From the NCBI GenBank assembly GCA_001970955.1, contig MPUH01000731.1:1-37921 (forward strand): DNA of 37,921 nt, given 5' to 3'. Shown here piece by piece: positions 18,258-26,885 of the stretch (positions are counted from its first letter, which is position 1; every line of letters begins with the position of its first letter). Source of the DNA: Stentor coeruleus. Lineage: Eukaryota > Ciliophora > Heterotrichea > Heterotrichida > Stentoridae. The position numbers and the translations under genes were made by a program. The notes under the pieces were generated by a model, which was not told the DNA's origin, did no database searches, and worked only from the letters and a program-made list of their open reading frames with translations.

Positions 18258-21200
18258 ATGATTATTAAAATATTTATGGCTTTCCTTATTCCTTTATGCT
18301 TATGTTTATTTGAGGTTCTAACTGAAAATATTCTAACAAGCATTGATCTCCCCAACAATGGAATTTCTCCAGAGCCCAGAACAAATCCATCCATAGCTAC
18401 TGATTCTCTTGGCAATTTCATTTACTTATTCGGAGGACGAAATAAACACTATTTTTTAAATGATTTGTGGGTTTTTGATATAAGAAAATCTATTTGGAGT
18501 ATAATATACGCTCAATCTGCTTGGCCAGGTATAAAATATTTAGAACCACGGAGTAATTCAGGAAGCTTTTTTCGTACAAAAACTAAAGAGTTTTGCATAT
18601 ATTCAGGTTATTCTGATGCATATCCTTTTTCTGACCTCTGGTGCTTTTCAACTACGCTAAATATCTGGAGTAAAATTGAATACCCTATATTTAAATTTAC
18701 ATCTATAGCCAAAATAAAGTATATGGAATACTTTGAAAATGAGTATTTGATTTTCCTTTCTGTTGATAGATTACAAAATGTAACTGTTTATGTGTAAAAT
18801 AAATTTAGACTAAACATGATTTCTGAAGAATTCAAAACTATTTCTTTTAATGAATCATACACTCTAAGAAAATTTCGAAACGACGGAATCTTAGAAATAA
18901 ATAGGGGGAAAATTGTTTTTGGGAATTTTGATGACAACGGAACGAGTAATTACAATATTTATTCATGTGATTTAGAGCTTATTTTATGTGAGATTAAAAC
19001 CTTTCAAAGCTTCAATAAATCAAGCATAGGCTCAATTGTTGAAAGCACATTAATTGATGATTCTTTACTCATACTAACTTCATCAAAAATACTTTTAAAC
19101 TTCTGTTTGTTTTCAGATACTTTTATCCTAACACCCCAAACAAATTTCCAACTATCAACCAACTGTGGCCACTCATCATATAAAAACTCTATTTTCATAT
19201 TCGGGGGAATATCCAATAAAATCCTCGATAATTCTTTGACAAGTATTTTTATAAGTTCAAACAATAGCATAATCTCAAAAATTCTTTCAAAATATCAAAT
19301 CACTCCTCCACTAAGACTAAAATCAGCATTAGTTCAAATACGTGACAAACTTTATTTATATGGTGGTCAAGGTCTAACAAGTTATCTTAATGATATGTTA
19401 GTCTATTCACCATCTCTTTCTAAATGGTCACAAGTGTTTTATAAAGGAAATTCACCATCTCCAAGACATTCATTTGCATATTCAAGTATAGGGGATATTC
19501 TAATAATATGGGGAGGTGAAAGTGAATCAGGATATAATAATGATTTATATATATATAATGCAGTTACTAATATTTGGACTGAAATGTTATCTTTATCTAT
19601 TAAAAAGCCTAATAAAAGATATGGAGCTTGTATGATTATAGATTTACCTTATATTTATATAGGAGGTGGGGCAAATGAGTTAGGAATTTGTAGTGATGTT
19701 TGGGTATATGATTTAATAAAACAAAAATATACTAAAACACAATTTAGTGTTAGTGAAGTTTATGCTTATTGTTATTTAGATAAAAAAGAGATTATACATT
19801 TATCTGGTGAAGATAAATCATTGATTGATAAAATGCTTTATGATAGGAGTTATATAGGACAAATGGTATGGGGGCAGATTGTTAAAAAGTTTTCAAAGGG
19901 TGTAGTATTTATTGGTGGGGCAGTAAAACCTGGAACGTTAAATGATGATTTTGTTTATAATTATGAGAATAAAGATTTTTTTGGAAAAGTTATGGACCTG
20001 CCGTGCTATTCTTTGAGTGCATTTTTTGGAAGTTCTATTTATTATTTTTCTGGAAGTTATTTTACATCTAAAAATAATATATTTTATTCATACCCTAGGG
20101 CTAAATTTGCCCACTTAGACTTGAAGTTGATGTGTGATAATCATAATTGCAGTTTTGAGTGCAGTCCGGGGTTTGTCTTGCATAAATCGAACTGCTTTTT
20201 ATGTCCTTCTGGAACTTATTCTGATAACAACATATGTTTTCCATGTAAAAAAGGTTTTTTTAACCCATTTCCAGGAGCATCTTCAATTAGGCAATGCTAC
20301 CCTTGTCCAGAAGGATCATTTAATGATAAAGAAGGAAGCAGTAAATGCAAAATATGCCCAGTTGGATATTCTTGTTATGCTGGTAGTACTGCACCAAAAA
20401 CCTTAAATAAAAAAACAATTTCTTTGCAGTACTCAACAACTTACCTTTCTTTGCCAACACAAAAAGAAAATTATATAAGCAAAAATTTATTTTATTTTGT
20501 TTTTTGCGTGCTTTTAATTGCATTTTTAGGTTATTTCGCTAATGATAAAGTCAAAATTCTGATTATAAAAATTGATTTATATCGTAGCTCATACAATTGC
20601 AAAAATGGGGATAAGTTATGCCCTAAGAAAAACTTCACTGGTGCTATTTTTACTATAATGTTATACATAAGTTTCATTTATATAGGAAGCAGTATGATAT
20701 TCTATTATTTTATTAAGAATGAGTACAAAGAATATTCTTTAATACCTTTGGTTTTATTAGATAGCATTTCTAAAAACTTTGAAGCAGATTTCGAAATTGT
20801 TGTTAGCATTAAAAACTATGCTGATCAATGCAGTTTTTTTAATATCAAAAACTTCGAAGATTCTAATTATTCAAAGTGTGCATCTAGTATAAATGTATTT
20901 GCAGACAATCTTCCTCGACAAAAAATATCAATTGAGTGTATGAGTTATGAGGACTCATGTGATATAAAAATAATATGTTTAGGTTGTACAGTTGATAAAA
21001 GTTCTTCTATAAACATTGAACTTAGAAGTAACTTTTCATATAGTTCAGGTTATTCAGTAATGTTTACTTCAAAATCTTATATTTCTTCAAACTCACAAAA
21101 ATCATCATTATTTGAAATCTATCCTAAAAAAGAATATGTTTTTATTGGCCCTAATCCAACTATTTTTACATTTCTTCTTACACCTTCATTATTAGAATCT

Positions 21201-21629
21201 TTAACAAGTTCAGAATTGTTAGTAGGATATAATAGTGAAGAATATTTATTTCCTATTGAAGGAAGTGTTAAAAATGTTAAGGATTTGTTTTTACAAAGTG
21301 AACTGCATATTAAGATTGTTTTAGAAAAGAATACTCATGGATTTTTAACGAGGGTGTATAGAAGTCAAAGCGCTTTTTCATTAATTGGAGCACTTTTTGG
21401 GGTTTTTACAGGCCTTATGACTGTATTTGGATTTATTCTTCAAATAACAGAAATAGTTAGTGCATATTCTATAAAGAAACAGGATATAAACCCTTTTAAG
21501 CGTATTTTACAAACAAGAATGAATTTTGTTAATGCTTTCAAAGATGTAATAGGTTGTTCTCATGACTGTAATTCTGCAATCTTTGATGACTTTTCAAGTT
21601 TAGAAAATAAAAGTTTGCATTCAAAATAA
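18258..21629 (+). CDS. Secreted/surface Kelch - Cys-rich - three-TM protein, copy 2 (1113 aa, two 15-nt introns)
   Basis: This is a tandem paralogue of the gene at 14334, with the same domain order and the same two 15-nt introns (18529-18543 and 18794-18808). Without splicing the frame stops at 18797. It has a signal peptide (FMAFLIPLCLCLFEVL), Kelch-type repeats (FIYLFGGRNKHYFLNDLWVF, SIFIFGG, KLYLYGGQG, IGDILIIWGG, IYIGGGANELG), a Cys-rich block (CPSGTYSD, CFPCKKGFF, CYPCPEGSFND, CKICPVGY) and three hydrophobic helices, the last near the C-terminus (SLIGALFGVFTGLMTVFGFI). Both copies conserve the polar juxtamembrane sequences and the ESL-Y/ESS-M TPSLLES region. The ATG at 18276 aligns with the start of copy 1 and may be the real start. 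Both frames look intact and under protein-level constraint. Confidence 0.87.
18529..18543 (+). other. 15-nt intron 1 of Kelch copy 2
   Basis: GTATAAAATATTTAG happens to have no in-frame stop, so an ORF caller would translate it as five extra residues. Its position and phase match intron 1 of copy 1. Removal gives PEPRSN in both proteins, which is why I treat it as an intron. Confidence 0.85.
18794..18808 (+). other. 15-nt intron 2 of Kelch copy 2
   Basis: GTAAAATAAATTTAG contains an in-frame TAA. Removal joins TAT-GT to A-CTA-AAC-ATG and fuses the two reading frames. It is homologous in position to intron 2 of copy 1. Confidence 0.88.
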
Positions 21630-22237
21630 TTATGATAATTTAGGTTTAATAAGGTGAGAAAAGCGATTGATTTTTAAATCTAAATAAATGCTTTTATATA
21701 GATTATCAGATGAATTACTTAAGATTATAAAATAACCATCAAATATTTTTGGACTTTAAATCAGTATAAATGCTCACGATATTTATTTGATATTTTATGT
21801 AAAAATATTCATTAAGTACTGTTTATAGGATTCTTATATTATAAGTTAATATTCATTTTTATTGCAATAATAATAATTTTCATGAAGTTTAAAAATTATC
21901 AGTCTTATTAAAATTATTCTATAGAATATAAATATCTTAAAATCCCTTTAAAGGTTAAACTTTTTATATAAATCTTTTACCCAGCAAGCATAAAATTTAT
22001 TCCATTAAATATATCCCAATTATATTTTCTTATTAACATCTATAATATTATTATAACCTTTAAAAATATACATAACTTTACTAAAACACTAAGTCTTAAT
22101 ATCAAAACTAAAATCACCATAAACCCCTTCATAATCACAATCAAACATGCAAATCCATAAAACTCATCACCCCTCTCACAATCCTAAAATTCTCGAACTT
22201 CTAATAAAAAAACTCTAAATCATAAATTATAATCTGT
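21630..22237. other. Intergenic region; G-poor upstream flank of the Aurora-like kinase
   Basis: These 608 bp hold no coding frame, RNA gene or repeat that I can support. The last 250 bases (about 21980-22230) are rich in A, T and C and nearly G-free, the usual upstream composition in this window. Confidence 0.5.
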
Positions 22238-23899
22238 ATGGCAGAAAATTCAAATAAAAGATTACTATTTTTACCTCCTGGAGTGCAAAAAGGTAAAGAA
22301 CGAGAACTCCGTTGCGAAGATTTCATATGTTTTGACTCAAAATCCTTAGGCCAAGGAGCTTTTGGAGAAGTATTCAAGGTCCGACACAAAATATCTGGTA
22401 GGGATTTTGCTATAAAGGTCATACAAAAACGTAAAATTATAGAAAGACGCATGCTAGGCCAATTAAGAAGAGAAATAAGAATTATGTACTGCTTGAAACA
22501 TCCAAATATTATAGCTTTACACAGTCATTTCGAAGATGCAAATAATTTCTATCTAATTATGGAGCTTGCAACAGGTGGGTGTCTATTTGATAAACTAAAA
22601 AAGTTTAAAACTCTTAATGAAGAATTCGCTGCACAATATATGCGAGAAATATGTTTGGCTGTACAATATTTACAATCAAGAATCCCGCCGATAATTCATA
22701 GAGACATAAAACCAGAAAATATTCTTATTGATTCTGAGGATGTAGCGAAACTTGGTGATTTCGGCTGGTCTAATTTTTTCGATGAAGAAAGAGCAACATA
22801 TTGTGGTACTATGGAATATCTTGCTCCAGAAATGATATCACGTAAAGGCCATGGAGTAAGTCTTGATATATGGAGTTTAGGGATTCTTTTATATGAACTT
22901 CTTACAGGTTCAACACCTTTTCGTGCAAGAACCCCAGAGGAAATATTTAATAAAATCAAAGAAGGTAAAATAAGATTTCCTAAATCTTTTCCTATATTAG
23001 CTAAAGATCTAGTTAAACGGATGTTACAAATAGATCCAGAAAAAAGACTTAGTATTGAAATGGTTTTAGAACATTCATGGTTATTATCACATACACCATT
23101 AAGACCTACAGTTGAACTTGTTACAACAAAAGTTGAATTACCTAGTGTTCCTGATGAAGGTGATGTTGAATTTACTGAATCAGGTTATTGTATTATATCA
23201 GCACCTAAAGGAAATATGATATCACCAAAAATTAATGTATATAATAATACGAATCAATTGGAATTATCTTTAAAAATTGAAGAATGTAAATTGTTGCAAT
23301 TAAAAGTTGATAAGGCTAAATCATTTTTATTTGAGGCTAATGAGAGGATACAAATTTTACAGAAGGATGTTGAGGAAATTAAAATTTTGGACTGTAAAAT
23401 TGAAGGGATTTTGAAGAAGACTCATGAATTGAAACATAAAAATAATCTTATTTATAAGAGATTTATGTCAAAATTGAGTGAGTTGAAGGTTTGTCAAAAG
23501 AGGTCACGAATACTTCAAAGGAAGGTTTTTAAGGTTAAAGCGGAGAATAAAGTGCAGTCGGGGAAATTGATGCTGCTTAAGACTACTCAGTTACATTTAA
23601 ATAAAATTAATTGCTTTGAAGGATTGAAAAGTCGTATTGAAGAATTGTCTTATTCAGTTTTCCTTTTAGCGAAATCTTTGAAGATGCCTGAATATTTACC
23701 GATTGCAGAAAAGCAAATACGCCAACTAAAAAACAGCTCCGACTCCTCAAGCGAAATAGAAAAGTTCATCCCAGAATTCAAAAGAATATTCGCTCATAAA
23801 TCTAAATCCTTAAAAGCTTTAACCTCTCGATTAAAAGATCTAAAATCCACAACCTTGCTACAATCGCAAATTATAAAAACTATAAAACTTAAGTCGTAA
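22238..23899 (+). CDS. Aurora-like Ser/Thr protein kinase with C-terminal coiled coil (553 aa)
   Basis: A complete kinase domain covers about residues 30-285. Visible features are the glycine loop GQGAFGEV (38-45 region), K60 in FAIKV, E79 in the RREI helix, the catalytic loop HRDIKPEN (154-161), DFG at 174-176 and APE at 196-198. The activation segment DFGWSNFFDEERATYCGT is the clearest clue: DFGWS plus an R-x-T-x-CGT loop, with T187 as the probable phosphosite, is characteristic of Aurora kinases. By family, these act in mitosis and cilium disassembly. Unlike a minimal Aurora, this protein has about 260 extra C-terminal residues with coiled coil (335-550), which may localise or dimerise it. 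All catalytic residues are present, so activity is expected. Its last 11 bases overlap an antisense U2A' relic. PLK or CaMK assignments fit less well. Confidence 0.87.
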   Translation: MAENSNKRLLFLPPGVQKGKERELRCEDFICFDSKSLGQGAFGEVFKVRHKISGRDFAIKVIQKRKIIERRMLGQLRREIRIMYCLKHPNIIALHSHFEDANNFYLIMELATGGCLFDKLKKFKTLNEEFAAQYMREICLAVQYLQSRIPPIIHRDIKPENILIDSEDVAKLGDFGWSNFFDEERATYCGTMEYLAPEMISRKGHGVSLDIWSLGILLYELLTGSTPFRARTPEEIFNKIKEGKIRFPKSFPILAKDLVKRMLQIDPEKRLSIEMVLEHSWLLSHTPLRPTVELVTTKVELPSVPDEGDVEFTESGYCIISAPKGNMISPKINVYNNTNQLELSLKIEECKLLQLKVDKAKSFLFEANERIQILQKDVEEIKILDCKIEGILKKTHELKHKNNLIYKRFMSKLSELKVCQKRSRILQRKVFKVKAENKVQSGKLMLLKTTQLHLNKINCFEGLKSRIEELSYSVFLLAKSLKMPEYLPIAEKQIRQLKNSSDSSSEIEKFIPEFKRIFAHKSKSLKALTSRLKDLKSTTLLQSQIIKTIKLKS

Positions 23900-24475
23900 T
23901 ATTTAATGACTCTTCTTGTGCTTTTAAATAATAAGGTAAATCTACAGTTTTTTTTTTGCATTTTAGACTCATCAATCTTTTTACGTTTTTCAATAACATC
24001 AATAAAATCTTCTTCTTCCCCAAATATCTCCTCAGCTATTTCCCTCTTATAAATTTCTCTTACCTTTTGTTTTATTTTTTGAAAGTCTAAAGGAATAAGC
24101 GAAGGTATTTTAGCAATAGTAAATAATCGATAATTTCGTAAACTTGTCACAAAGTTGTTTAGTAAAGATAATCGTTTAAGGTTCTGATAATTTTATAAAT
24201 TAACAATTTGATCAAAAACCTTTTATTTAAATAAAGATTACTTTATTTCCTTAAAGGATAAGATTTTCAAGTTGGGGTATGCTTTTACCGAAATTTGTGA
24301 GATTATAGAAATCTTGTTATTGCTTAATGGCAAAGTTGTTAGAGCTCGTAAAAGTGCAGAGTCTTCAAGTTTGACTATTTCATTGTTTGTTAAATCGATT
24401 ACTTCAAATTGATCCTAAGTAATTATTATATTAGTAGCTCCAAGGTTTTCTATAGCGACAATTCTCATTCCTTAC
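23889..24475 (-). pseudogene. SNRPA1: Decayed U2 snRNP A' (SNRPA1) gene, N-terminus missing
   Basis: On the minus strand, pieces of U2A', the leucine-rich-repeat splicing protein of the U2 snRNP, follow in order: MRIVAIENLGATN, DQFEVIDLTNNEIVKLED, LLRALTTLPLSNNKIS, AYPNLKILSF, NLKRLSLLNNFVTSLRNYRL, then TIAKIPSLIPLDFQKIKQ and a charged tail. IENLGAT, DQF and the LRR cap YRL...IPSL..LDFQK are diagnostic. Lesions: the first 30 or so residues are not recognisable. Two 15-nt inserts at expected intron-like positions (24415-24429 and 24220-24234) end in AG but begin AT and TT instead of GT. At least two further in-frame TAA codons lie in the LRRs. A run of ten A near 23950 shifts the frame; one base fewer would open a tail ending at 23889. 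It is almost certainly non-functional, and an intact copy is presumably elsewhere. Confidence 0.8.
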
Positions 24476-24672
24476 AGACAGATATTAATTTTTATTATCT
24501 GTCATTAAAAACATAATCTAATATTTTTTCACAAAAAAGACTTATAGTTTATTTTTTTATTTTCTAATAATTTTAAAGTTTATATAGATTTAAGTATAAT
24601 TTCCTTCATACTCTCCATCTAAACTAAGCATCTACCCAAATTCTAATCTAAAAAATATTTATAGATAATAAA
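24476..24672. other. AT-rich spacer before the first DFS-type kinase gene
   Basis: These bases are non-coding. I looked here on the minus strand for the missing N-terminus of the U2A' relic. I found only a doubtful trace with stops immediately upstream of 24475. The last 70 bases are C-richer and G-poor ahead of the gene at 24673. Confidence 0.4.
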
Positions 24673-26358
24673 ATGGCAGAAGTTGACTTCCTATCATCGA
24701 CATGGGAGCTAAAAGAAAAAATCCAAAAAAAAGGCAACCTGGGTCCTAACATCTCTTTGCTGATTGAAAAAAATTTCGATTTACCTCTAAGCCAAATCGC
24801 AGCTATAAGCCAAAATACTACTGACCAAGAAATCATATACTTTTGCTGCTGCCTAATAATTCATCGAATTCGTGAAGAGTCCCCACTCGGCCTACAAATA
24901 ATTTCCTACTTCCCTTGTTTTAATTATCTTTGTGATTCAAATCCTCCATACAGACAGTCTTTAATTTCAAGTTTTTCTTCAATTCTAGTAAGGGAAATAC
25001 ATGAAATCGCTTCTTTTGATGACTTTCTCACCTTAGCTGAAAGCATAAACTCCATAACCTCTGTATCAGAATTTGCAAGTATCCCAGCTGCTTTGTTTAT
25101 AAATTCAATGAAATTCTTATGGGAAAATATCAATACCACTATATCCCCAGAATCCTCTGATGCAGCTATATTATTTCTAAAAAGATTCAAAAGAGCTCAA
25201 GATGCTAGAATCGAAGTATCATCAATGTTAGATGTCGTAATAAACAATATTTGCAAATATATTGAAAATGCTAACGATTTAGAAGGTATTCAAGAATCTT
25301 TAGGACAAGGGCCGGCAAATAAAAACATAGAACAGGCAAAAAAAATTATATCATGTGTTAAAGCTATAAAAATTGATAATGAAGAAGTTAAAAAAAGAAT
25401 TGAGGCTATTGAGAATTATATTGGAAAATGTATTCCTGAAGAAGAAGATTTTGAAGATGAAAAAAGTTATAGAGCTAGAATTCCATTAGATTTGCATAAT
25501 CCTCATCAGCTGAAAAGTTTTATTAATATGCAGTTTAAAGAAGTGATTTTTGGTAATCAGACTGAAAGGTTTAATGTGACTGTTTGGAAAGCTGAACATC
25601 CTCAACTTGGGATTATTGCGGTTAAGGAGTATACAGCTAGGGTGGATGCGAATGATTTGAATAAATGCCTTTCTGAGATTGATATATTGGAAAAACTGTC
25701 AGGCTTGGCTGGACAGAATAATTGCTTTTTGAAGTTTTATGGGAATTGGGTTAATGCGAATAAGTTGTATATTGTCATGGAGTACCATGAGCATAATTTG
25801 ATGTCTGTGATCACACATTATAAGACTAATAATGTGAAAATCCCAGAAGAAACCTTAAAAATTCTTACAATCAAACTTTTACATTCTTTTGCTCTCATGG
25901 AATGCATAGGAATTTATCATAGAGACATCAAACCTCATAACATCCTTGTAACAAGTAGTTTTGACTTGAAAATCATAGATTTCAGTATTGCAGAAGTAAA
26001 ATCTGTTATAGATACTACATTAATAACTAGTTCAATCATGATACAAGGTTCAAAAGGTTATATGTCCCCTGAACTTCAAGCTGCTTTAGATGCTGGAAAT
26101 AAGACTGCTCATATCAATATTGCAAAAGCTGATGTTTTTTCATTGGGTTTAACTTTATTACAAATAATACTTATGGAAGACTTAGCAATATATAACAAAG
26201 CAGAAAATAATCAAGCTTTGATGCAAAAAATAGAATTAGTTGAAACTGCTTGGGTTAAAAATGTTTTAAAAAAAATGCTTTGTTTGGATTATCATAAGAG
26301 ACTTAGTTTTAGAAGACTTATTAAGGAGATTCCTGGGTTTGAGACTGTTGTGAACTAG
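24673..26358 (+). CDS. Divergent protein-kinase-like protein with helical N-terminal domain, family member 1 (561 aa)
   Basis: This is the first of three tandem paralogues. Residues 1 to about 270 are predicted helical, with repeated amphipathic helices (EIIYFCCCLIIHRIREESPL, SSMLDVVINNICKYIEN), and resemble no domain I can name. The kinase domain covers about 288-556. It keeps the VAIK-type lysine K318, the helix-C glutamate E335, the full HRDIKPHN catalytic loop (416-423) and the F-helix D487. There is no glycine-rich loop (VIFGNQTERFNV sits where it should be), DFG is DFS (436-438) and APE is SPE (465-467). Loss of the DFG glycine is compatible with activity in some kinases, so this member is likely active; members 2 and 3 are more degenerate. 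Its 3' end was duplicated 296 bp downstream and has decayed there. Confidence 0.82.
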   Translation: MAEVDFLSSTWELKEKIQKKGNLGPNISLLIEKNFDLPLSQIAAISQNTTDQEIIYFCCCLIIHRIREESPLGLQIISYFPCFNYLCDSNPPYRQSLISSFSSILVREIHEIASFDDFLTLAESINSITSVSEFASIPAALFINSMKFLWENINTTISPESSDAAILFLKRFKRAQDARIEVSSMLDVVINNICKYIENANDLEGIQESLGQGPANKNIEQAKKIISCVKAIKIDNEEVKKRIEAIENYIGKCIPEEEDFEDEKSYRARIPLDLHNPHQLKSFINMQFKEVIFGNQTERFNVTVWKAEHPQLGIIAVKEYTARVDANDLNKCLSEIDILEKLSGLAGQNNCFLKFYGNWVNANKLYIVMEYHEHNLMSVITHYKTNNVKIPEETLKILTIKLLHSFALMECIGIYHRDIKPHNILVTSSFDLKIIDFSIAEVKSVIDTTLITSSIMIQGSKGYMSPELQAALDAGNKTAHINIAKADVFSLGLTLLQIILMEDLAIYNKAENNQALMQKIELVETAWVKNVLKKMLCLDYHKRLSFRRLIKEIPGFETVVN

Positions 26359-26885
26359 ATAGTTTATTAATTTTTTAGTGATTATCAGTAAAGTGGATTT
26401 TTTAAAGGATTATTCAGTTAAAATTTCAGGAATTTTAATGAATACATAATGATAAAGTAAAAAAGCTAGATTTAATTTTTGTAATATATAGCAAAGCAGA
26501 GAATAATCAGGATTTGATACGATATATAGAATTATTTAACACTTCTTAGATTAAAAATATTTTGTTTGGGTTATCATAAGAGACTTAGTTTTGGGTTTGA
26601 GATCTTTATGGACTAAATAGTTTATTAGTTTTTAGAGGTGATAAATACATTAACTTTAGTATTAAAAGATATTTTATATAAGATTTTAAATGCTTTTATG
26701 TTAAAACTTCTAACTGGATAAAAAATCATGATTTGAATAATATTTAAGTTGATAAAAAGTTATAAATAATACTGTTTTGTATGATAACTATTAGAAATCT
26801 AGCTTAAAAAATAGCTTACAATTAAAATTTTGAAGCAATAATTTTTATTGCAATATACACAAATAATTTAATTAAATAAGTTACG
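26359..26885. other. Intergenic region containing a broken copy of the preceding gene's 3' end
   Basis: No intact gene lies here. Apart from the relic at 26481-26650 (listed separately), the sequence is AT-rich without recognised motifs. The region upstream of 26886 lacks the strong G-depletion seen before most plus-strand genes. Confidence 0.5.
26481..26650 (+). pseudogene. Decayed partial duplicate of the 3' end of kinase family member 1
   Basis: This stretch aligns with 26185-26400, the last 58 codons and 3' flank of the gene at 24673. Shared blocks include AGCAAAGCAGAGAATAATCA against AACAAAGCAGAAAATAATCA, the stretch GGTTATCATAAGAGACTTAG against GGATTATCATAAGAGACTTA, the word GGGTTTGAGA, and the stop-plus-flank TAGTTTATTA. 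The copy has lost at least two internal blocks of about 15-25 bp and has in-frame stops, so it is not expressed as protein. The offset of about 296 bp suggests a small tandem duplication. Confidence 0.8.

Noticed and set aside
23794-24150. A 118-codon minus-strand frame taken as a normal gene
   Set aside because: It begins at GTG inside the U2A' homology, and its C-terminal half is out-of-frame sequence after a poly-A frameshift, running antisense into the Aurora-like kinase.
24213-24250. A 22-nt GT...AG intron on the minus strand in the U2A' relic
   Set aside because: It would rescue no LRR sequence and has the wrong length for this genome. The 15-nt fossil at 24220-24234 fits the family length exactly.
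24419-24434. A 16-nt GT...AG segment on the + strand that looks like a mini-intron
   Set aside because: There is no plus-strand coding frame around it. It overlaps the reverse complement of the decayed intron in the U2A' relic, so it is coincidental.
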